Shown here: piece by piece, positions 19,162-28,000 of the stretch | Numbering within the stretch: position 1 is the first letter of the stretch | How the letters are laid out: each line of letters starts with the position of its first letter | Source: Candidatus Rokuibacteriota bacterium | Lineage (GTDB): Bacteria > Methylomirabilota > Methylomirabilia > Rokubacteriales > CSP1-6 | Length of the DNA: 40,571 bases | Direction: 5' to 3' | Assembly: GCA_003220435.1 (NCBI GenBank) | Contig: QHSL01000006.1 | Location: 1 to 40,571 of the forward strand | The notes under the pieces: generated by a model | The model's input: the letters and a program-made list of their open reading frames with translations, nothing else | The model's database searches: none | What the model was told of the DNA's origin: nothing | Position numbers and translations under genes: made by a program

Positions 19162-20105
19162 GGCGACCGCATCGCTCCGGAGGGGCCGAGCGAGCGCAGG
19201 AGGCGCGCGCACGCCGCTTCCTTCGTCCGTAGCAGCGCGGCGCGGCGCCCGTCGAGGGGCGGGTACTTGACGACGAGCCCGGCCATCCGGCTCAGCGCGG
19301 CGAGCACCACCGCCACCCGGAGGACCGCGCCGGCGGCCCGACCGTGGTGCGTGCGAAGGTACCGGACGTAGCTCAGGTAGTACTCGACCTGCCGCACCGA
19401 CGTCTGCTGCGTGCTGGCGCCGTGCCGGTGGACCGCGACGGCCGCGGGACAGAACGCGACCGAGTGGCCCCGGTCGCGCAGGCGCCGGCACAGATCGGTT
19501 TCCTCGAAGTACATCCGGAACCCCTCGTCGAAGCCGCGGACCGCTTCGAACGCGTCCGTGGACAGCATCATCACCGCGCCGGAGATCGTGTCGACCTCCG
19601 CGTCGCGCGTGAGATCGCGGTCGGCATAGTAGAACCGCGCGCGCCAGCGGTTGCGCGGCGCCACCGAGTGGATCCCGAGCACCTCGCCGAGCGCCAAGCC
19701 GAGCGTCGGGAAGCGCTTCGCCGACGGCTGCGACGTGCCGTCCGGGTACGCCAGCGCCGGGCCCACGACGCCGCACGCGCGGTGTGTCGCCAGGAAGCGT
19801 CGGAGGGTCGCGAGGCTCCCGGGCTCGAGCACGACGTCCGCGTTCATCGCGCAGAGGTGCGTCGATCGCTGCGTCGCCGCCGCCCGGTTGATGGCCGCGC
19901 CGTAGCCCGGATTGTCGGGATTCTCGAGCACGGTGACGTCTGGGTACGCGGCGCGCACCGCGGCCGCGGTGCCGTCGGCCGAGCCGTTGTCGGCCACGAT
20001 CACGCGCGCGTCGAGCCCGGCGGCCGCGGCGCGGGCGGAGGCGATCGCCGCGAGGGTGAGCGCGCGGGTGTTGTAGCTGACGACGACCACGACGGTGTCG
20101 CTCAC
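19158..20105 (-). CDS. Glycosyltransferase family 2, rhamnosyltransferase-like
   Basis: A 315-residue inverting GT-A enzyme. It opens VVVVVSYNTRALTLAAIAS, followed by VIVADNGSADGT and NPGYGAAINRA. The metal-binding region is CAMNADVVLEPGS, an NAD variant of DxD usual in WbbL/RfbN-type rhamnosyltransferases. GGFDEGF-like RGFDEGFRMYFEETDLCRR completes the acceptor site. A short hydrophobic stretch near the C-terminus may attach it to the membrane. The GTG at 20103-20105 overlaps the end of a five-codon mini-ORF. The rhamnosyl assignment is by resemblance only. Confidence 0.9.
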   Translation of the reverse strand: MSDTVVVVVSYNTRALTLAAIASARAAAAGLDARVIVADNGSADGTAAAVRAAYPDVTVLENPDNPGYGAAINRAAATQRSTHLCAMNADVVLEPGSLATLRRFLATHRACGVVGPALAYPDGTSQPSAKRFPTLGLALGEVLGIHSVAPRNRWRARFYYADRDLTRDAEVDTISGAVMMLSTDAFEAVRGFDEGFRMYFEETDLCRRLRDRGHSVAFCPAAVAVHRHGASTQQTSVRQVEYYLSYVRYLRTHHGRAAGAVLRVAVVLAALSRMAGLVVKYPPLDGRRAALLRTKEAACARLLRSLGPSGAMRSP

Positions 20106-20119
20106 GCGTGGGCACTCAT
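20102..20119 (-). other. Five-codon mini-ORF bridging two GT2 genes
   Basis: ATG AGT GCC CAC GCG TGA begins by overlapping the stop of the upstream GT2 gene (ATGA) and ends by overlapping the GTG of the downstream GT2 gene (GTGA). It fills the 10-base gap and may keep ribosomes coupled across it. It could be chance. Confidence 0.3.
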
Positions 20120-21033
20120 CGCCGACTGCCCGTCCCTTCGCTCGTCCAGCCGCGGACCAGGCTCAGCCCGAGGAGGCGAGGTGCCTGTCGCTGCCACGGC
20201 ACCGTGGCGAGTGAGGCCGCGAAGCGGCGCCGCGCCTCGGCCCAGTCGCCGCGGGCGTACGCCTCCTTGCCGAGCCAGTTGTGCGCGTCCGCGACGATCC
20301 GCCGCCCGAGCGTCCCGAGCCCCTCGAGGGCGGCCGGCCGCATGCGGTGGAGCTTGTCGACGACCCGGAACCGGTTGCGGTCCATCCGGGCACGGTCCTC
20401 GCTCATGCCGGCGGCCTGGACGCGGTACGTCGCCAGCACGGCCGGCGTGTAGCGCGCCTCGGCGATGAGGGCGAGCCGCAGCCACAGGTCCCAGTCCTCG
20501 AGCGCGGTCAGCGACTCGTCGAATCCACCGGTCGCGTCGATCAGCGACCGGCGCACGAGCGGCGCGATGGCCGGGATGAAGTTGCCACGGATCAGCTCGG
20601 GGAAAAGCCAGCCGTCGAGGCTCCGCGCCCCGTAGCCGAATCGCTCCGACGCCGTGATCTTCCCGCCGGTGGCGGCGGTCTCGATCATGACGTCGCAGTA
20701 CGTCCAGCCCACACCCGGCGCGCGTTCGAGCACGGCCAGCTGCTCGGCGAGCTTCGTCGGGGCGACGACGTCGTCGGCGTCGAGGAACGCCAGATACCTC
20801 CCCCGCGCGGCGGCGATCCCGGCGTTTCGGGCCGCGGCCAGGCCCCGGTTGGGCTGCCGGACGATGCGCACGCGGCCGCCGTACCGTGCCAGGACGGCCG
20901 GGGTGTCGTCGGTCGAGCCGTCGTCGACCACGACGACGTCCACGCCGCCGAGGGTCTGAGAGAGCGCGCTGTCGAGCGCCTCGCCGAGGAGCCGGGCGTG
21001 GTTGAACGTGGCGATGACGAGGCTCACCGTCAC
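20116..21033 (-). CDS. Glycosyltransferase family 2
   Basis: A GT-A fold enzyme of 305 residues. It has VSLVIATFNHARLLGEALDS at the start, VVVVDDGSTDDTP, GLAAARNAGI, and the DxD-type FLDADD motif near residue 93, then GGFDESLTALEDWDLWLRLA with the catalytic ED pair. A C-terminal part of about 100 residues is helical and of unknown function. The GTG at 21031-21033 overlaps the methyltransferase stop as GTGA and is preferred; a second in-frame GTG sits two codons downstream. It probably adds a residue to the lipid-linked repeat unit. Confidence 0.92.
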   Translation of the reverse strand: MTVSLVIATFNHARLLGEALDSALSQTLGGVDVVVVDDGSTDDTPAVLARYGGRVRIVRQPNRGLAAARNAGIAAARGRYLAFLDADDVVAPTKLAEQLAVLERAPGVGWTYCDVMIETAATGGKITASERFGYGARSLDGWLFPELIRGNFIPAIAPLVRRSLIDATGGFDESLTALEDWDLWLRLALIAEARYTPAVLATYRVQAAGMSEDRARMDRNRFRVVDKLHRMRPAALEGLGTLGRRIVADAHNWLGKEAYARGDWAEARRRFAASLATVPWQRQAPRLLGLSLVRGWTSEGTGSRR

Positions 21034-21671
21034 CGGACGACCTCGTAGACGATGTTCTCGCGGTCGCCCCATGGGAAGCGCGGGTCGCTCGTCCCCTGCC
21101 GCGGATGGATGCGGACTTCGGTGGGCGCGGGCGTGAGCGCGTTCAGGAGGTGGTCGACGAAGCGCCCGAGGTCGTAGGTGTGGGTGTAGAACCCCCGCTC
21201 GAACCGCTCGTCCCGCTTGCGCCGGAGCGTCAGCGGCCGCGGCGGCAGATAAAAGATGATGACGAGCTTGCGCCGCGCGCGCGCGTACATGTGCTGCACC
21301 GCCGGCGCCCAATGGGGGAGGTGCTCGAGGATGTGGCGACACAGCACCGCGTCGAACGTGCCGGCCAACCGGTCGAGCTCGAACAGCGACCCCTCGGTGA
21401 ACCGGTGCGCATCGGCCGGAAAACGCGCGCGCGCCGTCGCCACGAACTGGGCGGTGACGTCGATCCCGCGATAGTCGATGTCCGGCCGCCGCTCGCGGAT
21501 CAGCTCGAACATCACGCCGGTCCCGCACCCGACGTCGAGCACCGAGGTCATCTCGGCGAGCAGGTCGATGGTCTTGAGGCGCGACGGGTGCTCGCGGCCT
21601 TCGTGGCCCACGCGAAGGAAGTTCTGGACCTGCTCCGGCGTGAAGCGCCGCCACGCCTCCTTGAGCTTCAT
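21030..21671 (-). CDS. Class I SAM-dependent methyltransferase
   Basis: A 213-residue Rossmann-fold methyltransferase. Motif I is VLDVGCGTGVMFEL at about 43-56; the acidic strand end is IDYRGIDVT, and CRHILEHLPHW is the Methyltransf_11-type active region. The C-terminal half is basic and has no membrane segment. Lying between a flippase and a GT2, it may methylate a sugar in the repeat unit and could cap the chain. The ATG at 21669-21671 overlaps the stop of an 11-residue mini-ORF. Confidence 0.88.
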   Translation of the reverse strand: MKLKEAWRRFTPEQVQNFLRVGHEGREHPSRLKTIDLLAEMTSVLDVGCGTGVMFELIRERRPDIDYRGIDVTAQFVATARARFPADAHRFTEGSLFELDRLAGTFDAVLCRHILEHLPHWAPAVQHMYARARRKLVIIFYLPPRPLTLRRKRDERFERGFYTHTYDLGRFVDHLLNALTPAPTEVRIHPRQGTSDPRFPWGDRENIVYEVVR

Positions 21672-21703
21672 CGCACGACCACGGCGGAGAACGTCGCGCT
21701 CAT
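21668..21703 (-). other. 11-residue mini-ORF bridging flippase and methyltransferase
   Basis: The frame MSATFSAVVVR begins by overlapping the flippase stop (ATGA) and ends by overlapping the methyltransferase start (ATGA). It spans the 28-base intergenic gap exactly. No Shine-Dalgarno is obvious, so translation would depend on coupling. It may be fortuitous. Confidence 0.3.
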
Positions 21704-23154
21704 CCCTGGAGCACCGTCCGCCAGTCGGCGATGAACTCGACCCGCCAGGCCGCGCCTCCGACGAGGCCGGCGAGGACGACGTAGACCCCGGCCGACAGCG
21801 CGGCGCCCAGCACCAGCGATGGCAGATCGTGGATCCACACGGCGACGAGCGCGGCGAGCGTCGCGGCGCTCGCGAGGCTCGCGGTCAACGGCACGCGCAC
21901 GGCGGGCAGGATCCGGATCGGGACCAGGCGGCGCAGGCTCAGCGCCGTGTAGGAGACCGAGGCACAGGCGAGGGCGGCGCTCGCCACGGCGAAGCCGACG
22001 AACCCGAGCCACGGCACCAGGAGGAGGGTTAGGGCCCAGAGCAGAACGGCGCCGGCGAGGTTCAGGCGGAACACCAGGTCCGGGCGCCCCAGGCAGTAGA
22101 GGGCGTGGACGAGAATCGTCGAGGTGCCGCCGATGATCGCGGACAGGCAGAAGCACCGCACCGCCGGGACCGCCGGCGCCCAGACCTCGCCGAAGATCAG
22201 GCGGACGACGGGCTCGGCGGCGGCCAGCAGCAGCGCCGCCGCGGGGTACAGCACCGTGGTCACGCGATTCAGGGCGCGCTCGGCGGCGCCGGCGAATCGC
22301 CGGGCGTCCGTCTGGAGGCTCGACAGCGCCGGAAACAGCACGCGGCCCGCGATCGACACGACTTGAAGCGGCAGGAACGCCAGCATCGCCGCCCAGTTCA
22401 AGAGGCCGACGGCGGCGACACCGCTCGCCGCGGTGACGAAGAGCGGGACGACCGAATCGCCGGCGATGGTGATCACGATGCTGCCCTGGAACAGGATCCC
22501 GAACTTGAGCACCGGAGCGAGCTCGCGCCAGCGCAGTTTCAAATCAGGCCGCCACGAGGTCACGCTCCACACGATCACGACGTTGACCGCCCGCGCCGCG
22601 AGCGCCCCGGCCACGAAGCTCCACAGGCCGGCGCCGGCGAGCGCGGCGGCGACCGCAACGATGTTGAACGCCACCGTGTCGGCGCTCTCCGCGATCGTGA
22701 GCGGGAGATAGGCGAGCCTCCGCTCCAGCAGCACCGAAGCGGGCATCCGGAGCGCCGACAGGACCACCAGCAGCGCCAGCCAGCGCAGCGGCGCCGTCAC
22801 GTCCTCCGACACGCCCGGCCAGCGCGCGACGAGCGGCCCCGCCGCGGCGATCGCCGCGCCCAGGAGCAGCGCGAGCCCGAGCGTCGCCGTGAAGGCCGCG
22901 CCGAGTCCGCCCACCGCGTCGAGGTCACGCCGCTGGATCAGCGCCGCGCCGAGGCCCAGCTCGCTGAACCGGACGCCGAGCGTGATCACGAAGCTGAGGA
23001 TCGCGTAGAGCCCGAACACCTCGGGGGTGAGCAGGCGGGCCAGCGCGATCGATCCGGCGGCGGTGACCACGATGGCAATGGCCTTCTGGGCGCCGAGCAG
23101 CAGGAAGCTTCGGAGGGTGCGGCCTCTGAGCCCGGGAGCGCTCGCGGGGGTCAT
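21700..23154 (-). CDS. Polysaccharide flippase (Wzx/MOP superfamily)
   Basis: A 484-residue membrane protein with about 12 to 14 helices in the pattern of the MOP/polysaccharide-export family. It opens with RTLRSFLLLGAQKAIAIVVTA, then ARLLTPEVFGLYAIL, a loop typical of lipopolysaccharide flippases such as WzxC, then SELGLGAALIQR. It would move undecaprenyl-linked repeat units across the inner membrane. The start at 23152-23154 overlaps the KdsC-like stop as ATGA; the open frame further upstream is only the antisense side of that gene. It is the only flippase seen in the window. Confidence 0.92.
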   Translation of the reverse strand: MTPASAPGLRGRTLRSFLLLGAQKAIAIVVTAAGSIALARLLTPEVFGLYAILSFVITLGVRFSELGLGAALIQRRDLDAVGGLGAAFTATLGLALLLGAAIAAAGPLVARWPGVSEDVTAPLRWLALLVVLSALRMPASVLLERRLAYLPLTIAESADTVAFNIVAVAAALAGAGLWSFVAGALAARAVNVVIVWSVTSWRPDLKLRWRELAPVLKFGILFQGSIVITIAGDSVVPLFVTAASGVAAVGLLNWAAMLAFLPLQVVSIAGRVLFPALSSLQTDARRFAGAAERALNRVTTVLYPAAALLLAAAEPVVRLIFGEVWAPAVPAVRCFCLSAIIGGTSTILVHALYCLGRPDLVFRLNLAGAVLLWALTLLLVPWLGFVGFAVASAALACASVSYTALSLRRLVPIRILPAVRVPLTASLASAATLAALVAVWIHDLPSLVLGAALSAGVYVVLAGLVGGAAWRVEFIADWRTVLQG

Positions 23155-23699
23155 CGACCTCCGTGCTCGCGCACGTAGGCGCCCACGACGCGCCGCCACG
23201 AACCCTGCGCCCGCAGCAGCAGCTCGACGCACTCGCGGAGCGCTCCCTGCCCGCCCCGGGCGCGGGTGACGACGTGCGCGATCGCCTTCACCGGCCCCGC
23301 CGCGTCGGCCACGGCGATCGCGAGCCCCACCGTCTGCATCGCGGGAATGTCGAGAAGGTCGTCGCCGATGTAGGCGACGCCCTCGGCCGGCACGTCGAAC
23401 TCGGCGCACAGCGCCTCGATGACCTCTCCCTTGCGCCGCGCGCCGAGGACTACCGAGTCCACGCCCAGCTTGGCGCCGCGCGTCTTGGCGATCGGATTCG
23501 ACTCGCCCGTGACCATCGCGGTCCGGAGCCCGCCGCGCTTGGCCAGCGCGACCGCCACGCCGTCGTGCGTATGAAACGCCTTCAGCTCGTCGCCGCGCTC
23601 CGAGAGGATCATCCGGCCGTCCGTCAGCACACCGTCGACGTCCATCACGAGCAGCCGGACCTTCCGGGCTCGCGCGGCGGCCGCACGCGGCGACGTCAC
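23151..23699 (-). CDS. KdsC-like HAD phosphatase
   Basis: A compact HAD-family phosphatase of 182 residues without a cap domain, like KdsC, which releases phosphate from Kdo-8-phosphate. HAD motif I is VMDVDGVLTDG at 18-28 with nucleophile Asp20 and Asp22. FHTHDGVAVALAKRGG, then MVTGESNPIAKTRGAKLG (motif II) and YIGDDLLDIPAM (motif IV) follow. No kdsA, kdsB or kdsD is in the window, so the substrate may be Kdo-8-P or another nonulosonate or sugar phosphate. The GTG at 23697-23699 overlaps the ligase stop as GTGA. Confidence 0.87.
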   Translation of the reverse strand: MTSPRAAAARARKVRLLVMDVDGVLTDGRMILSERGDELKAFHTHDGVAVALAKRGGLRTAMVTGESNPIAKTRGAKLGVDSVVLGARRKGEVIEALCAEFDVPAEGVAYIGDDLLDIPAMQTVGLAIAVADAAGPVKAIAHVVTRARGGQGALRECVELLLRAQGSWRRVVGAYVREHGGR

Positions 23700-25009
23700 G
23701 CGTAGCGCCCGAACGCGTGGGCCGGCGCCGTGCGCGGCGCCGGGGCCTCCGCGGCGGCCAGGCTCGGCAACGCGACCACGATGGCGGCGAAGAACCAGAA
23801 GGGCTCCATGATGCGCACGATGATGAACGTGTTCGCGCCGAGCGCGTGGCCGAGCAGGCCGAAGGTCCCGGCCACGAAGCCGAGGGCCAGGCCACGCTCC
23901 TCCCCATCGCCGAGGGCGCGGAAGGACCCGACGCCGGCCTTCAGCAGCGCCCACACCAGGGCGAGGAACGCCGCGAGCCCCACGACGCCCGTCTCGACCA
24001 GCGTCCGCGCGAACTGCTGATCCATGAAGGCGAAGCCGGTCACGCCGTAGCCGAGGATCGGGCGCTTCATGAAGCCGTCGAAGGCCTGCTTCACGCTGAT
24101 GAGCCGCGCCGACGTCGACGGGTCGAGTCCGACCTTTCCGACGATCACCGTGGGCTGCCCGCGCTCGGGCTCGAACGTGTACCGGACCCGCTTCATCACC
24201 GTGTCCGGGAAGAGCACCATGAGCAGCGGCGACGTGACGAGAGCCAGGAGCAGGGCGCCGACCATCAGGCGGCGGCGGCTCGTCAGCGCGGTCAGGGCCA
24301 GGATCGCCGGAATCGCGCCGACGTAGGACGTACGCGAGAGCGTGAACATGAACGGAATCGACATGAGGCCCACGAGCCCCACGCAGATCGCGCGGGTGCG
24401 GAGGCGGGCCGTCTCGAGCGCGACGCCGGCCGCGACCGAGATCATCAGCAAGAGGTAGCCGCCGAACGTGTTGGGCTCGCCCTCCTTGCCCTCGAACGGC
24501 GCCGACACCCGCTGTCCGGCCGGGATCTGGGTCAGCCCGATCAGGCTGACGATGACCGCGGTCACGAACGCGGCGATGACGAAGCGCCATGCCTGCCGGC
24601 GATCGTTGATGTTGTTCACGACCATGTAGTAGACGACGAAGTACTCGACGTACTTGAGGACGTAGAACATCCCGCCGAGGCCTCTCACGGTGCCCGTCGC
24701 GTAACCGACCAGCGTCGCGATCGCCGTCACGGCGACGTAGGCGAGGATCGGCCGGTTGAGCGGCGTCTTGAGCGCCAGCCCCATCTCCTTGTTCACCGCG
24801 GTCTTGGCGAGCCAGCTGAAGGCGACGACCAGCAGCAGGATGTCCTCGCTCCGGATAACGATCCGGCGCCCCTCGGCGACGCCGCCACCGGAGCCGAGCT
24901 GGGGCGAGAGCAGCATGGAGAAGATGACGAGGTAGAGGCCGAACTCGGTCTTGACGAAGACGATGAGGAATGCGGCCAGGGCGGCGGCCAGGACGAACGC
25001 CCAGTCCAC
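23696..25009 (-). CDS. O-antigen ligase/polymerase (Wzy/WaaL-type) membrane protein
   Basis: A membrane protein of 437 residues with about 11 to 12 helices and a large periplasmic loop before the last group. Conserved parts are FTLSRTSYVGAIPA and, in the loop, FDGFMKRPILGYGVTGF, both typical of the Wzy_C/O-antigen ligase family. It may polymerise repeat units or transfer the polymer to an acceptor; the sequence cannot separate these. The GTG at 25007-25009 is the only plausible start. The sequence GTAGGGGCC just before it, overlapping the kinase stop, may serve as the ribosome site. The gap to the kinase gene is 5 bases. Confidence 0.87.
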   Translation of the reverse strand: MDWAFVLAAALAAFLIVFVKTEFGLYLVIFSMLLSPQLGSGGGVAEGRRIVIRSEDILLLVVAFSWLAKTAVNKEMGLALKTPLNRPILAYVAVTAIATLVGYATGTVRGLGGMFYVLKYVEYFVVYYMVVNNINDRRQAWRFVIAAFVTAVIVSLIGLTQIPAGQRVSAPFEGKEGEPNTFGGYLLLMISVAAGVALETARLRTRAICVGLVGLMSIPFMFTLSRTSYVGAIPAILALTALTSRRRLMVGALLLALVTSPLLMVLFPDTVMKRVRYTFEPERGQPTVIVGKVGLDPSTSARLISVKQAFDGFMKRPILGYGVTGFAFMDQQFARTLVETGVVGLAAFLALVWALLKAGVGSFRALGDGEERGLALGFVAGTFGLLGHALGANTFIIVRIMEPFWFFAAIVVALPSLAAAEAPAPRTAPAHAFGRYA

Positions 25010-25014
25010 GGCCC

Positions 25015-28000
25015 CTACTTCACGCGCACGACCTGGTTGCCCAGGCCGAGAAGCATCAGCTCCTGACCCTTCGCCTCCGCCTCTTGGAGCGTGGCAAAGT
25101 TCCCGTGGCGGATCACGAACGCCACCGCCTCGCCCGGCTGCGCCGCGACCCGCACCTGGTGCCCACTCGCCCTCAGCCGCTCCGCCAGCTGCACGGCGCC
25201 GCGTAGCGCCTGGGGCGGGCCCACCTGCACGCTCAGCGGCTCGCGCTCGCCGATCACGGTGGCGTCGCCCGCGCCTTGCTCGCGCAGCGACGCGACGAGC
25301 GCCTGGGCGTCGCGCGCGGTCGGGACCCGGTCGATCAGCACCGCGTACAGCGCGGCGCCCGTCGGCTGGCGGAAGCGCACCGTCTGGTAGCCAGCCTGGC
25401 TGAGCTGCCGCTCGACACGCTCGGCCTCGAGCGGAGTCATGAACGGCCCGAACTCGAGCGCGAAGCGCGCGGGCGCGGCGGCAACGGCCGCGGCTGGTCC
25501 GGTCGCGTCCGGCGCCGAACGCGCGCCCGCGGCCGGAGCGGCCGCGGCTGCGTGCAGCGCCTCCTCCACCATCGTCAGCGGGGGCGTCGTGGCGACCACC
25601 GACCGCTCCGCGGGCGGCGGAGCCGGCGTCGCGTTGACGGGCGCCGGGCCGAGCGAGCGCGGCGGTGGCGGCTCGGGCGACGGGGATCGCGGCGGCGGAA
25701 CGGAGCGCGGCGATCCCGGCTGCGCCGGCGGCGCCTCGAGCCGTTGACGGAGGAGCTCCTTGGGACGCAACCCAGTGGAGCCGAGCCACCCCATCCACCA
25801 CGCGCCGAGGCACGCGCCGAGCAGGCCGAGGGCGATCAGCGCGACGATCAGCTTCGTGGGCCGACGGGATCGGGGCGCGTGCAGCCCGGGCGCCTCGACG
25901 TCGGCGACCTCGAGGCCGTGCGTGAGCACGGCGGGCGCGGCGGTGGCGGCCGCGGTCGCGCCGGCGTCGGGCTCGCTCGGCGGCGCGTCCTCGCGGCCCC
26001 GTCCGCGGACCAGGCCACGCAGGCCGCGCAGGAACGTGCGCACGCGCTGCACGCGCTCCTTCTGGACGTCGACCACCGTCTCCTCGCCGTAGTAGTGCGT
26101 GTAGTAGTGGGTGTACGCGTAGCCCGCGATCTCGGTCTTGACGTCGTTCAGGACGACCCCCCAGACCTTGCCGCCGACGTTCTCGACGTGCACCTTCGCC
26201 CGCCTGAGGACCAGCCGTCCGACCTTTCCGGCCTGGTAGACGAGCACCACGCCGTCGACCTGCGAGCCCACGATCGCGGAGTCGGTCACCGGCAGGACCG
26301 GAGGCGTGTCGATCAGGACCACGTCGTACTCGTCGCGCACCTCGCGCAGGAACTCACCCATCGCCGGCGTGGACAGAAGCTCCGACGGGTTCGCCGGGAC
26401 CGGGCCCGCCTCGATGATGTGCAGGTTGTCGAGGCCGGGCGCGGCCATGATGTCTTCCATCTCGAACCGGCCCATGAGGATGTCGGCGACGGTCCGGATG
26501 CACTCCCGCCAGGGCGTGCTCCCGACGAGGATGTTGGAGAGCCCGGGCTCGCGCTCGATCCCGAAGAACCGGTGGATGGACGGGCGCCGCATGTTCGCGC
26601 CGATCAGCAGCGTCTTCTGTCCGCTCTGCGCCATCGTCAGCGCCAAATTCACGATGGTCGTCGTCTTGCCTTCCTGGAGCGTGGCGCTCGTCACGACCAG
26701 CAGCTTCCCGGAGCGCTCCAGGCGCGCGAATTGGATGTTGGTGCGCAGCGTCCGGTACGCCTCGGCGACCGGCGACTTGGGATCGAAATGGGTGATCAGC
26801 AGGGAATGGCTCAGCAAGGCCTCGGGATCCATCTGGGCGAGCGCCGGGCGCCGCTCCAGGACGCGCTGGACGGTCTCGCGCGAGTCGATGTGCGGGACCA
26901 CGCCCAGCACCGGGACCTCGAGGTACGCCTCGACGTCCTCGATGGTGCCGATCGAGGTGTCGAGCGTCTCGCGCACGAACGCGAACACCAGGCCGAGGAA
27001 CAACCCCAGCAGCCCGCCGACCATGACGGCGTGCGTCGTCTCGCCGCCGATCGGGGCCTCCGGCTCCGTGGCCGGCCGGACGATCGACACCTCCTCGATC
27101 TTCTCGGCCTCCTTGATCAGGGCCTCCTGGTGCTTCGTTCTCAGGGTCCCGAGCAGCTCATCGTTGGTCTTGGCCTCGCGCTGCAGCCGCTGGAGTGCCA
27201 GCTCGACGGTGGGCAGCTCCCGATTCTTCTGCTGGAGCTCGCCGACCTGCCGGTTGAGAAGCTCCTCGCGGTTCCGGAGCATCGCGATCTGCGCCGAGAC
27301 CTCCCGGCGCATCTCGAGGCGGACCTCGCGCATCCGGTCGTCGAGCGCCTGGAGGCGCGGATGCCGCTCGGTCACCTCGAGGGCCAGGCTGTTCCGCTCG
27401 AGCAGGAGCTCCGAGTAGGTGGCCTGCAGCTTCTGCATCGCCGGGTTGGAGGTCTCGATGAAGATCCGCTCGTTGGTGTTGGCCGGATCGATCCGCAGCA
27501 ACCGTTGCTGCATGAGCTCGAGCTCGATGCGCTGCTGGCGCGCCTTCTCGATGTCGCCCCGGACCTGGGTGAAGATCGAGAGCAGCACCGACGACTCGGC
27601 GCCCGGCGCGATGATGCGGTTCGCTTCCCGGAACGCCCACACGTCGCTCTCGGCGCGCTTCACGCGGCCCTCGACCTCGCGGAGCTGGTTCTCGATGAAC
27701 CGTCGCGCCTCGGTCACGCGCAGGTTCCGCACCGCCTTGTTGTGGTCGCGGTACGCCTCGGCGACGGCGTTGGCCAGATCGCGCACCTCGCGTGGATTCG
27801 TGGAGGTGGCGGTGATCTCTAGAATCGACGTGCTCGGGATCCGCGAGACCTTCAGCTTGTCGTTGACCGAGTCCATCGCCGCCCAGTAGCTCTTCGATTC
27901 CCGCAGCGCCTCGCCCGCAGCCGTCTGCGGCAGGCGGCCCAGCCGCTTGGCGGCCTCCTCGAGGATCGGGTAGCTCTTGATCAGGGTGACCTGCGTCTCG

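Noticed and set aside
25276-27822. Open frame of 848 codons on the plus strand opposite the kinase gene
   Set aside because: It is the antisense of a strongly supported gene in high-GC DNA; its composition is Arg/Asp/Leu-rich simple sequence with no recognisable motif. The same applies to other long plus-strand frames between 256 and 31000.
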